64,000 nucleotides of DNA from an uncultured Clostridia bacterium (GTDB taxonomy: Bacteria; Bacillota; Clostridia; Oscillospirales; Acutalibacteraceae). The stretch spans positions 1 through 64,000 of the forward strand of contig CAMEBF010000009.1 of NCBI GenBank assembly GCA_945912145.1, given 5' to 3'. Every line of letters begins with the position of its first letter. Position 1 is the first letter of the stretch. A model generated the notes under the pieces. The model worked only from the letters and a program-made list of their open reading frames with translations. It did not search any database and was not told the DNA's origin. A program made the position numbers and the translations under genes. Below are positions 25,419 to 32,616 of the stretch, piece by piece.

Positions 25419-25985
25419 CTACTTGTCTATGTAGAGTTCCAGAATACACTTGCAAATAGTGTAAATCTCAAGTGCCATATTCTTTCGGTCGAGATATTTC
25501 ACGCGCAGACCATAGACTGTTTCTATTTTATGAAGCGCGCCCCAGAAGGCCTTTTCATCGTAATGATTCGGATAGGCGTGACTCAGAATGCCGTCCCAAC
25601 CGTCCGGCTGTTCGACCAGAAGATACTTATGCGGCTTGTTGATCGCCCGTTTCAGCTCGCGAAGAAACGCGTCGTCATATTCGGTTTTGCCGTTTGATCT
25701 CGTTTTCTTTTGTCCGTACAGGCTCTGTGCGAGCTCCTGGAGGCTGTTTTTCCGTTCGATGAATAATTCGTCGGTAAAGTAGGTATCAAGCGGAAATCCA
25801 AGCTCAGGACAGCTTTTAATCATAAAACTGTAATCGCCGTCCCGGAGCGACCTTTGCACATAGCGGATATCGTGCTCGTCAAACCAACGCAGGATATGTC
25901 CGTTCACCTGTTCGTTGGTCTGACACACGATCCGCATGTGGCTGAGCAGCTCTTCGACCTGTTTTTTTGTGTAGTGCTGCTTCAT
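25419..25985 (-). CDS. ERCC4-domain nuclease
   Basis: 188 residues. The nuclease signature is GDYS (D51) and IERKNSLQEL (E77-R-K79), the GDxn-ERKxxxD-type site of XPF/ERCC4 nucleases. It lies between the replication organizer and the SSB-like gene, as in other clostridial prophages. It likely processes branched DNA during replication or recombination. Confidence 0.78.
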   Translation of the reverse strand: MKQHYTKKQVEELLSHMRIVCQTNEQVNGHILRWFDEHDIRYVQRSLRDGDYSFMIKSCPELGFPLDTYFTDELFIERKNSLQELAQSLYGQKKTRSNGKTEYDDAFLRELKRAINKPHKYLLVEQPDGWDGILSHAYPNHYDEKAFWGALHKIETVYGLRVKYLDRKNMALEIYTICKCILELYIDK

Positions 25986-25998
25986 GCCGGCTCACCCA

Positions 25999-26532
25999 TT
26001 AAAACGGAAAATCATCATCGTTTTCGGCTTCCGATGCAGCGTCCTGAACCCGATCAAAATTGTCGTCCGACAACTTCTTCAGTTCCGGTATATCAAATTC
26101 ACCGTTCTGAATCTCCTTGACCGTCTTGAAGTCGGTCACGATGATCCGCTGCTTGACCTTATTATCGTTTCCGACATATTCCTCATACCCGAGAACAAGC
26201 CCGATGTATTTGCCGCGCAATTCTCTCTCGTCGTCACGAAAGCTGAAATTCCGGTTTGATTTCTCGAAGCGGTCCAGCATCAGCTTGAAAAATCCCTGAG
26301 CCTTGGTCTTGTACGACTTGATGAAGCTTGCCGCCCAGAATTTTTTGCTGTCGTACAGATCGCGGTAATAGCCCTTGTACTCGCCGTCGGCGATGTCGAA
26401 TTCAAAGCGAAGATATTCCTTCTTCGGCTCGTCCTCGACTGCCGTGATCTGACAGATGTAACCGCCTGCCGGAAGTTTGTTGAACTCCCCTGTTTTCGCG
26501 ACTTCTACTTCGTTCCAGTTGATGTGTTTCAT
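25999..26532 (-). CDS. DUF669 family protein, SSB-like
   Basis: 177 residues. The N-terminal beta-barrel region (LPAGGYICQITAVEDEPKKEY, LRFEFDIADG) is DUF669. The C-terminus is strongly acidic and ends DDDFPF, exactly the tail by which single-stranded DNA-binding proteins recruit partners. It probably serves as the phage SSB, working with the adjacent ATPase and nuclease. Confidence 0.82.
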   Translation of the reverse strand: MKHINWNEVEVAKTGEFNKLPAGGYICQITAVEDEPKKEYLRFEFDIADGEYKGYYRDLYDSKKFWAASFIKSYKTKAQGFFKLMLDRFEKSNRNFSFRDDERELRGKYIGLVLGYEEYVGNDNKVKQRIIVTDFKTVKEIQNGEFDIPELKKLSDDNFDRVQDAASEAENDDDFPF

Positions 26533-26537
26533 GATTT

Positions 26538-27155
26538 TTATTCTCCTTTTTCAAATTCATAGTAGTCTCTGATCGCCGTATCTACGGCTTTCAGGTCGTT
26601 GTCGATTTCCGGATCGAACATTTCCATGGGCGATTTCGCCGTCGTAGAGCCGTCCGACTGGGTGATAAAGCGGTGCGTCTTGCCGTCTGTTTCGCAAAGC
26701 AGGACAATGCTGAACAGCCCCTCAAGCGTCAGCTGATTATCGAGCATTTTGCCCTGTGTTTTTGCTTTGATCTGCCCGGATTCTGACTTCTCCGTGTGAT
26801 GGAGAAAGTATACAATACAGTCCTCCGGCGTATCACGAATCACAAACTGAATCAGATCATAGAACCGCTTGGCGCATTCGGTAAACTTGTCGTAGCCTTT
26901 TTCCTTTGCCCTTAAAAACATCTCGAACGCCATCAGATATTGACTGTCGTCGATGACATATCGTTTCAGCTTATTCTTTCTAAGGCTTGCATAGATGCGC
27001 TCATAGGTTGCGTTATCCATCTTATTCAGCTTCTTGCGAAACGGTAAAGGCTTGGACGCCACATTGAAAATACCAACCTCCGACGGCTCGAAATTCCGCA
27101 GCGACGCCGACTTCCCGGAGCCGCTTTCCCCCATAATCAATACGGGAATGCCCAT
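26538..27155 (-). CDS. Phage AAA/RecA-fold ATPase (AAA_24)
   Basis: 205 residues. The Walker A motif GESGSGKS (9-16) is followed by RYVIDDSQYL as Walker B and a YFLHHTEKSE sensor region. This is the AAA_24/Sak4-like ATPase usually paired with DUF669 and an ERCC4 nuclease in phage recombination modules. A single-strand annealing or strand-exchange helper role is inferred. Confidence 0.75.
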   Translation of the reverse strand: MGIPVLIMGESGSGKSASLRNFEPSEVGIFNVASKPLPFRKKLNKMDNATYERIYASLRKNKLKRYVIDDSQYLMAFEMFLRAKEKGYDKFTECAKRFYDLIQFVIRDTPEDCIVYFLHHTEKSESGQIKAKTQGKMLDNQLTLEGLFSIVLLCETDGKTHRFITQSDGSTTAKSPMEMFDPEIDNDLKAVDTAIRDYYEFEKGE

Positions 27156-27388
27156 TATGTTACCTCCTCGAATTCAAGCGGACAATCCGGGTGAATCCCG
27201 CTCATCGCAAATTTTCTCGGCATGACATTTTCTCCGTTTCGGATCATCTCACAGTACCCGCGTTCGTAGGTTTCCGAATAGTGAAAAAACGGACAAAAAT
27301 TACAACTCACATTCTTCTCCGGAAAGTTCACCGTGACACTGACTTTTGCTTTGGTATAATACAGTACACTGTTTTTTTCTGCTGCCAT
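27155..27388 (-). CDS. Phage hypothetical protein with Cys motif
   Basis: 77 residues. VSCNFCPFFHYSETYERGYC has Cys spacing suitable for metal binding, and HPDCPLEF ends the domain. Its stop overlaps the start of the ATPase gene. This sequence type is common in early operons of clostridial phages; function unknown. Confidence 0.6.
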   Translation of the reverse strand: MAAEKNSVLYYTKAKVSVTVNFPEKNVSCNFCPFFHYSETYERGYCEMIRNGENVMPRKFAMSGIHPDCPLEFEEVT

Positions 27389-27474
27389 CTTCTCTGTACG
27401 CTCCTTTCGTCTTCCGCTTCCGGCGGATAAACTATATCATTTTCGGTTGCCGCGATATCCAGATCACGCTCCAT
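27328..27474 (-). CDS. Small overlapping phage ORF
   Basis: 48 residues starting MERDLDIAATENDIVYPPEA. The ATG lies in the last codons of the upstream gene with AAGGA nine bases before it. Its 3' part overlaps the 77-residue gene out of frame for ~60 bp. The acidic N-terminus looks protein-like and the basic end less so. It is a plausible but unproven gene. Confidence 0.4.
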   Translation of the reverse strand: MERDLDIAATENDIVYPPEAEDERSVQRRWQQKKTVYCIIPKQKSVSR

Positions 27475-27649
27475 ACGGCATCATCCTTTCTTCAATTATC
27501 GCGTGGGAATCGTCCTCCTCGAAAAAAGATTCGTCGAGAATATCCGCCTCCACACAACCGTCACAGAACGGCTCGTTTCCGAGCCAGTATATCCTCTGTC
27601 CAACGAAAATTTCCTCTCCGCACCCGGAGCATTTAATACTACTTGACAT
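27464..27649 (-). CDS. Small zinc-ribbon phage protein
   Basis: 61 residues from the ATG at 27649, with AAGGAG five bases upstream; the longer start at 27670 has none. CSGCGEEIF and FCDGC form a two-CxxC zinc ribbon. An acidic segment (EEDDSH) follows. Function unknown. Confidence 0.6.
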   Translation of the reverse strand: MSSSIKCSGCGEEIFVGQRIYWLGNEPFCDGCVEADILDESFFEEDDSHAIIEERMMPYGA

Positions 27650-27675
27650 TTTTTCTCCTTTCTGATACAATCAAA

Positions 27676-28221
27676 TTACAGTTTTTTTTCTTTGCCGCTT
27701 TCGGAATTGCCGTTCCGGAGCGGCTTTTCTTTATCCATTTTTCGTTTCAGTTTTCCGATGCCGGTTTTTGAAATACGGACATAAACGGCGTTTTTACTGC
27801 AACCGAATTCAGCGCATATTTCGTCAACAGTCGCGCCCTTGAGTACAAGAATCTTTAACCTCTCGTCGGTCTCCGGCGTCCACTCAACGGCTTTCTTTCT
27901 CGCGTCGATTCCTCGCGCATCCAGACGACTGATGATCGTTCGCCTTGCTACTCCGAATTTGTCCGCAATGGTGCTCGGATTGTTTCCGTTCTGGTACATG
28001 AAGACGATCATATCGACCTCATCTTCGGAAAGTGGACAAGTGCGGCCGTCGCCATATCGATTGCGGACTTCCGGGTGATCAGTCTCTCGCTTTTTCGGAC
28101 GACGCCGGTTCCGTTCTTCTTCCGCTACGGCTAACGGATACGCTTTACCATAAGTCAAGTGTTTTCCTGTCTCTTCTTCATACTTCTTCGCCCAATCTTT
28201 AACCTTTTTAATACTCGGCAT
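27676..28221 (-). CDS. Double helix-turn-helix DNA-binding protein (GcrA/Myb-like)
   Basis: 181 residues. Two HTH units are visible: NNPSTIADKFGVARRTIISRL (about 79-99) and ATVDEICAEFGCSKNAVYVRI (about 129-149), the second following a WTPETDERL Myb/GcrA-like start. Both tails are Lys/Arg-rich. It is likely an early phage regulator. It overlaps the next upstream gene by 14 bp. Confidence 0.65.
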   Translation of the reverse strand: MPSIKKVKDWAKKYEEETGKHLTYGKAYPLAVAEEERNRRRPKKRETDHPEVRNRYGDGRTCPLSEDEVDMIVFMYQNGNNPSTIADKFGVARRTIISRLDARGIDARKKAVEWTPETDERLKILVLKGATVDEICAEFGCSKNAVYVRISKTGIGKLKRKMDKEKPLRNGNSESGKEKKL

Positions 28222-28450
28222 TCTGATTCACCCGGCTTTCGATCTCTCTCAAGCTGAAAAGGATCAGCTCATGTTTCTTCGCCGTCTCTTCGACGGACTT
28301 CTCAAACTTCCGCTTGAGTGCCTTGTTTTCCCGTCGCAGCTCCTTGATCTGATCTTCCATCGCGTGATTCGCCAGAATGTCAATGATCAGATAAACGATT
28401 CCGCCCAACGCAAACAACGCGATCGCCGCCGCTAAATAGATTTCAGACAT
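28208..28450 (-). CDS. Small membrane protein with coiled coil
   Basis: 80 residues from the ATG at 28450, which has AGGAGG eight bases upstream; a GTG nine bases earlier would touch the ribosome site. One membrane segment (LAAAIALFALGGIVYLIID, about 5-24) is followed by a ~50-residue coiled coil (MEDQIKELRRENKALKRKF). Function unknown. Confidence 0.6.
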   Translation of the reverse strand: MSEIYLAAAIALFALGGIVYLIIDILANHAMEDQIKELRRENKALKRKFEKSVEETAKKHELILFSLREIESRVNQNAEY

Positions 28451-28814
28451 TTCGGTCACCTCCTATTTTTCTGATTTTTCCTGTTTCATGTGTTTCTTTC
28501 GGACGGTATTTATCGGGATTTGATAAATAGTCCAATAACACATCAAAATCTGCCAATTTTTTTCGACCTGATTCTACGATCGGAATCATTCTCTGTTTAT
28601 AGATTCTATAAATGGTAGATTCCGTTATCTGTGTATTCGGGTCCATTTCTTTTATGGCTTCATACGCCCTTTTTGACGTTTTCATGCGTCTTGTTCTTTC
28701 GATCGGCGCATCCGGAGAAGCAATCAGTTCTCCGTCGCTGACGTTAACCGAAATACCGAGTTTTGCAAACAACGCAGCGACCTCACTCGGTTCGGCGCTG
28801 ATTTTAATTTCCAT
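28443..28814 (-). CDS. Excisionase/MerR-like DNA-binding protein
   Basis: 123 residues from the ATG at 28814, with GAGAGG seven bases upstream. The segment ITESTIYRIYKQRMIPIVES followed by GRKKLADFDVLLDYL (about 62-98) is the winged-helix pattern of excisionase-family proteins. It may steer integrase toward excision or act as an early regulator. Confidence 0.6.
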   Translation of the reverse strand: MEIKISAEPSEVAALFAKLGISVNVSDGELIASPDAPIERTRRMKTSKRAYEAIKEMDPNTQITESTIYRIYKQRMIPIVESGRKKLADFDVLLDYLSNPDKYRPKETHETGKIRKIGGDRNV

Positions 28815-28836
28815 ATTGTAACCTCTCTCCTGAAAA

Positions 28837-29052
28837 CTATTTTCCATTCATTTCCACTTTGTCGGCGTCCGTCTCGCAGGCGTTCTGAATCTTCGCGATA
28901 TTTTTCTCGATCTGAAAAAGATGCGCTCCAATCGCTTTCAGAGCCTCGTATGTAGCCTTGTTCCTTTTCATCTCCGAGCTGACTTTCTGCCGAAGCTCTG
29001 ACAGCTCCATGTCGTAGATGTCCCCGATGCCGGGGATTTCGCTTAATTTCAT
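28837..29052 (-). CDS. Phage hypothetical helical protein
   Basis: 71 residues from the ATG at 29052, with AGGAGGT six bases upstream. The protein MKLSEIPGIGDIYDMELSEL... is helical and soluble. Its ribosome site is about 13 bp from the first operator palindrome, so it should be repressed in the lysogen. Function unknown. Confidence 0.5.
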   Translation of the reverse strand: MKLSEIPGIGDIYDMELSELRQKVSSEMKRNKATYEALKAIGAHLFQIEKNIAKIQNACETDADKVEMNGK

Positions 29053-29071
29053 TGGTTGACCTCCTTTTAAG

Positions 29072-29091
29072 ATGTCGCATTTATGCGACAT
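29072..29091. promoter_or_regulatory. Operator palindrome O1
   Basis: ATGTCGCAT-TT-ATGCGACAT is a perfect inverted repeat with 9-bp arms at the end of the Cro-like gene. The same core TCGCAT-TT-ATGCGA recurs at 29318-29331, marking both as repressor or Cro sites. Confidence 0.7.
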
Positions 29092-29299
29092 ACTGGGCAA
29101 AAAAAATATCCATCACATCGGAATAATCAAGATTCAACGCGGTTGCGATTGCATCTGCTTCCTTGATCGAGAATGTTTCTCCATTTGCCGAAATTTTCCG
29201 ATAAAATGTACTTTTGTCTATCGGGAGATTTTCGGCAAAAGTATTTAATGAAAAACCCATCTCGGCGATTTTTCCGCGCAGTTTGTTGATATTGACCAT
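29081..29299 (-). CDS. Cro-like HTH regulator
   Basis: 72 residues from the ATG at 29299, with AGGAGG eight bases upstream. NTFAENLPIDKSTFYRKISA (about 19-38) is an XRE-type helix-turn-helix. It is the first gene of the minus-strand early operon and divergent from the repressor, the classical Cro position. Confidence 0.75.
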   Translation of the reverse strand: MVNINKLRGKIAEMGFSLNTFAENLPIDKSTFYRKISANGETFSIKEADAIATALNLDYSDVMDIFFAQYVA

Positions 29300-29317
29300 G
29301 ATTATCACCTCCTAAAA

Positions 29318-29331
29318 TCGCATTTATGCGA
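29318..29331. promoter_or_regulatory. Operator palindrome O2
   Basis: TCGCAT-TT-ATGCGA lies between the -10 box of the early promoter and the Cro ribosome site. It repeats the core of O1. Confidence 0.65.
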
Positions 29332-29338
29332 CATCCTT

Positions 29339-29367
29339 ATGGTATCATACATTTTTTGCATTGTCAA
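29339..29367 (-). promoter_or_regulatory. Early (Cro) promoter
   Basis: Minus strand TTGACA (29362-29367), 17-bp spacer, TACCAT (29339-29344). O2 lies just downstream. A weaker half-site pair GCAT-TTC-ATGC (29378-29388) lies just upstream. Confidence 0.75.
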
Positions 29368-29417
29368 TAACTTTTTTGCATTTCATGCGATTTTTTTTAA
29401 TTTTTTCAAAAATACTG

Positions 29418-29446
29418 TTGCAATTTTGCGAAACATATGATATATT
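29418..29446 (+). promoter_or_regulatory. Repressor maintenance promoter
   Basis: TTGCAA (29418-29423), 17-bp spacer, TATATT (29441-29446), followed by the ribosome site AGGTGAT of the repressor gene. A TTGCAA/TTGCGAA half-site overlaps the -35 region, allowing autoregulation. Confidence 0.7.
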
Positions 29447-29463
29447 ATGAACAGGTGATTTAT

Positions 29464-30105
29464 ATGACAATAGGTGAACGTATAAAAAAGAGAAGAAAAG
29501 AAATCGGATTGACTGTTGACGATCTTGCAAATCTGATAGGAAAAAACAGAGCAACAATATATCGTTATGAAAGCGATGATATAGAAAATCTTCCTGTAAC
29601 AGTATTGGAACCCCTTGCAAGCGCATTGAGAATATCACCGGCAGAATTATTTGGATGGGACAGCGAAACGGGAAAGAAATATGATGATGTTCTTTCTATC
29701 CCTGGCATTATGCCGATCCCGAAGACAGTCAAGCGTCCCCGTCTCGGTGCTATTGCCTGCGGCGAGCCGATCCTGGCCGAAGAGAATTTCGACGGTTACG
29801 ACGATGTGCCGGATGGAATCCCATGTGATTTCACGCTTATTTGCGAGGGTGACAGCATGATCAACGCCAGAATCCATGACGGCGACATCGTTTACATCAA
29901 ACAGCAGCCGACAGTCGAAAACGGACAGATTGCCGCGATCATGATCGACGGTGAGACGACGCTGAAGCGCGTCTATATCGACGGTGACAGACTGACGACT
30001 ATCCCAGAGAATCCTGCCTACAAGCCGCATACATACATCGGTGAAGAGCTGAACAATATCCGGATCATCGGTCTGGCGACTGGATTTACCAGTATATTAA
30101 CCTAA
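29464..30105 (+). CDS. CI-like repressor with S24/LexA autoprotease domain
   Basis: 213 residues from the ATG at 29464, preceded by AGGTG. The N-terminal XRE HTH is LTVDDLANLIGKNRATIYRY (16-35). The C-terminal S24 peptidase has a cleavage site IAC99-G100EP, catalytic S131 (GDSM) and K168 (TTLKRV). It holds lysogeny and should self-cleave after DNA damage. It is transcribed divergently from the Cro-like gene. Confidence 0.9.
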   Translation: MTIGERIKKRRKEIGLTVDDLANLIGKNRATIYRYESDDIENLPVTVLEPLASALRISPAELFGWDSETGKKYDDVLSIPGIMPIPKTVKRPRLGAIACGEPILAEENFDGYDDVPDGIPCDFTLICEGDSMINARIHDGDIVYIKQQPTVENGQIAAIMIDGETTLKRVYIDGDRLTTIPENPAYKPHTYIGEELNNIRIIGLATGFTSILT

Positions 30106-30139
30106 TTCATAATTAAAATTTTACAGGAAGTGTGAGAAT

Positions 30140-31846
30140 ATGATTTGCAAAAACTGTGGAGCGAACCTCCCTGACGGAACGACATTCTGCCCAAGCTGCG
30201 GACAGAACCTACAGAGTTCAGCACCGGTTATGGTCAAGAAATCAAATGACAAATTAAAAAAGATAGGCATTGTTACCGCTATTATTGCATTTATTCCCGG
30301 TCTTTTATTTCCAGGCGGAAGTCTGATCTTCCTGATCGGTGCCATACCGCTGATCATCTATGTCGTGCAATCAAATAAATCTGCAAAGCAGCAAGAATTT
30401 ATGATTCAAACCATCACCGCGTCCAACGGCCAACTGCAAACAGAAATCACTTATCTTCGGAATCGTTTTCATGATCTCGGTTTTCAGACATATGATGAAA
30501 CCGTCGCGGCCATTGCAAAGGCGAAATCCGAAGCGGAATCCGAATTGAAAAGTATTAACGACAAAATAGAAGTCAGTAAATCAATTCAAAATGACATGAC
30601 GAGAAAAAACAATGAACTGTCACAGCAGTCTGAAAAGCTGACAAAACAGGTCGAATCGCTTGAAAGAAAGCTCCTGAAAGAAAAAGAATTGTACTCTGCT
30701 GTTACTTATGCAGTAGATTCGTATTTTGAATACGATCCGTCTCTTGATAAATGCAAAATTCCCACATATATGGCAGAGTTGTATGATGAGCTTGCGCCAA
30801 CGGTCACACTCCGTATTCACTCTATGGACGTCAAAACCCTCAACAAGGCTTTCCGTGATAACGATAAGCAGATTACCGATCTTCTCTCGCAGTATCAGGT
30901 AAGATATTCTACAAAGGCAAACAAGGCGCTCTACAGTCTGATGGTGATCGGTCTTCGCTCTGAACTTCAAAATATCCTGACCAACCTGAAATTTGATAAG
31001 CTCGACAATGCTATTGAACAGATCAGGACCGTCACCGCCAAATATATCGCGATTGCCGAGGAGGGAAATCAGAATATTGCGTCAACCCTGACAAAGTTTA
31101 TAGGCGCAGCGGAATATCTGTTTATTAACGCCGCCAAAATCGAATATGACTACTATGTGAAAAAAGAACAGGCCAGACAGGAACAGATCGCTATCAGAGA
31201 GCAAATGCGTCAGGAAGCGCAGGAGCGTAAAGAACTGGAAGCGCAAAAGAAGAAGATCGAAGAGGAAGAGAGTAAATACCACAGCGAGATTGAGAAAGTA
31301 AAACAGCAGATGCTTGAAGCCTCAGAGGCTGAAAAGGCCGCCTACGAAGCAAAAATACTTGAACTGAAATCGCAGCTATCCGATATTACAGTCAAAAAAG
31401 ATACGATCATCAACCTACAGAACGGAAAAGCCGGCAATATATATATCATCAGTAACCTTGGATCTTTCGGCGAAAATGTATTCAAAGTCGGCATGACGCG
31501 CCGTTTGAATCCACAGGAACGAGTTGACGAACTGGGTTCTGCAAGTGTTCCGTTTAAGTTCGACGTTCATAGCTTTATTTTCTCTAATGACGCCGTATCA
31601 CTCGAAACAGAACTGCATCGCAGACTGAACGATAAGCGTGTTAATAAAGTCAACCTACGAAAAGAATTTTTCCATGCTACTGTTGACGAACTGGAATCGC
31701 TTGTCGCAGAGATTGACCCAACCGCAGAATTTAATAAAACGATGGCGGCCGAAGAGTACAGACAGTCTATTTCAGGGGAAATCTGTGCGACATATAGTTC
31801 TGATGATTTTCCTTTTGAAACAGATGACGACTTGATCGAAGCCTGA
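30140..31846 (+). CDS. Membrane-anchored GIY-YIG nuclease with DUF4041-like region (SNIPE-like)
   Basis: 568 residues. An N-terminal zinc ribbon (C3, C6, C17, C20) is followed by two hydrophobic segments (about 43-58 and 61-77). A coiled coil and DUF4041-like region spans ~85-420, then a T5orf172/Mug113-type GIY-YIG nuclease begins with GNIYIIS (432-438) and FKVGMTR (448-454), with a conserved Glu in SLETELHRRL (487-496). This order matches SNIPE, a membrane nuclease reported to cut phage DNA at entry. Placed after the repressor on the lysogenic strand, it is probably a superinfection-exclusion gene. The defence role is inferred. Confidence 0.75.
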   Translation: MICKNCGANLPDGTTFCPSCGQNLQSSAPVMVKKSNDKLKKIGIVTAIIAFIPGLLFPGGSLIFLIGAIPLIIYVVQSNKSAKQQEFMIQTITASNGQLQTEITYLRNRFHDLGFQTYDETVAAIAKAKSEAESELKSINDKIEVSKSIQNDMTRKNNELSQQSEKLTKQVESLERKLLKEKELYSAVTYAVDSYFEYDPSLDKCKIPTYMAELYDELAPTVTLRIHSMDVKTLNKAFRDNDKQITDLLSQYQVRYSTKANKALYSLMVIGLRSELQNILTNLKFDKLDNAIEQIRTVTAKYIAIAEEGNQNIASTLTKFIGAAEYLFINAAKIEYDYYVKKEQARQEQIAIREQMRQEAQERKELEAQKKKIEEEESKYHSEIEKVKQQMLEASEAEKAAYEAKILELKSQLSDITVKKDTIINLQNGKAGNIYIISNLGSFGENVFKVGMTRRLNPQERVDELGSASVPFKFDVHSFIFSNDAVSLETELHRRLNDKRVNKVNLRKEFFHATVDELESLVAEIDPTAEFNKTMAAEEYRQSISGEICATYSSDDFPFETDDDLIEA

Positions 31847-31875
31847 CAAAAATAAAAAAAAGAAAGGTGAACAAC

Positions 31876-32469
31876 ATGAAAAAAGCATTATCAATCATTT
31901 TCAGCATCATTTTACTGGCGACCATGACAATCGGATCATACGCAAAAACAATGGTGATCGGAGATGTAAACGGAGACGGTCGCGTTACCGCTCAGGATGC
32001 TCGTCTTATTCTTCGGATTGCGGCAGGGCTGGAACCGTCTCTCGGCACAGTCGAGATTCAGGACGGTGAGCAGTCAACCGATCAGGACGTTTACACGATC
32101 GGCACCACATGGCGTGTTGCAGGTCAGTGGGAGCTGACGATTACAAATGTCAGAGAATCAGACTACAGAAGTGAATACTCTGATAGAAATCCTGAAGCAG
32201 CTTACATCGTCGAATATACCTATAAAAACATCGGATATTCAGACGGTCTTTATATGCTTATTGACGATACAATCGTTGACTGCGCAGGAAAAATGGGCTA
32301 CAGCTATTCAGGAGATATTTCATATTATCCTGATAAGGTTCCAGTAGGTGCATATTGCGAAGCGGAGGAATGTATCGGTGTTGATCATGCCGGCAACTTT
32401 ACGCTTTATGTATCACAGTATGACAGTAATGGAAACGAGCAAAAAGCAACATTCCTGATCGAGGTATAA
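31876..32469 (+). CDS. Secreted protein with a dockerin-type calcium motif
   Basis: 197 residues from the ATG at 31876, with GAAAGG about eight bases upstream; a GTG at 31867 overlaps the site. The signal peptide covers residues 1-~23 (KKALSIIFSIILLATMTIG). GDVNGDGRVTAQDARLILRI (about 29-48) is one dockerin type I/EF-hand repeat; a working dockerin normally has two. The remaining ~130 residues are beta-rich and of unknown type. It follows the nuclease gene and is likely expressed in the lysogen. Confidence 0.7.
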   Translation: MKKALSIIFSIILLATMTIGSYAKTMVIGDVNGDGRVTAQDARLILRIAAGLEPSLGTVEIQDGEQSTDQDVYTIGTTWRVAGQWELTITNVRESDYRSEYSDRNPEAAYIVEYTYKNIGYSDGLYMLIDDTIVDCAGKMGYSYSGDISYYPDKVPVGAYCEAEECIGVDHAGNFTLYVSQYDSNGNEQKATFLIEV

Positions 32470-32472
32470 AAT

Positions 32473-32513
32473 AAAAAAATCCGCCTCTCCGACTGGACCT
32501 CGGAAGGACGGAT
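32473..32513 (-). terminator. Intrinsic terminator of the candidate small RNA
   Basis: On the minus strand the ATCCG/CGGAT, CCT/AGG and TCCGA/TCGGA arms form a long hairpin interrupted by a single unpaired position (C87/A508 in plus numbering), followed by TTTTTT at 32473-32478. The plus strand has no T-tract, so the terminator is one-directional. Confidence 0.65.
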
Positions 32514-32546
32514 CATATAGGGAGTGTGTTACACTCGCCCACACGG
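32474..32546 (-). ncRNA. Candidate small RNA antisense to the cargo-integrase gap
   Basis: A minus-strand promoter and a strong intrinsic terminator lie only ~70 nt apart with no ORF between. The predicted RNA would start near 32545, form the hairpin GAGTGT-AAC-ACACTC (32522-32536), then end with the terminator hairpin at 32479-32513. Its 3' end would approach the dockerin gene stop. Existence is inferred from sequence only. Confidence 0.4.
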
Positions 32547-32550
32547 TTTT

Positions 32551-32580
32551 AGTATAGCACACTCCCCTTGTAAAAATCAA
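32551..32580 (-). promoter_or_regulatory. Minus-strand promoter upstream of integrase
   Basis: TTGATT (32575-32580), 18-bp spacer, TATACT (32551-32556), with an extended -10 (TGTGCTATACT). This same TGTGCTATAAT-like block recurs at the tRNA-Gly, riboswitch and MarR promoters, which supports it as a real sigma-A site. Confidence 0.5.
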
Positions 32581-32584
32581 GGGG
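32564..32584 (+). terminator. Hairpin before integrase
   Basis: CCCCTTG-TAAAAAT-CAAGGGG is followed by TATTTTTATA on the plus strand. It could end the repressor-cargo transcript. The 3' arm can also pair with downstream ATACCCTT, next to the integrase ribosome site AAAGGAG, so two exclusive folds are possible. Confidence 0.5.
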
Positions 32585-32616
32585 TATTTTTATACCCTTA
32601 AAGGAGTGCGCTAAAT

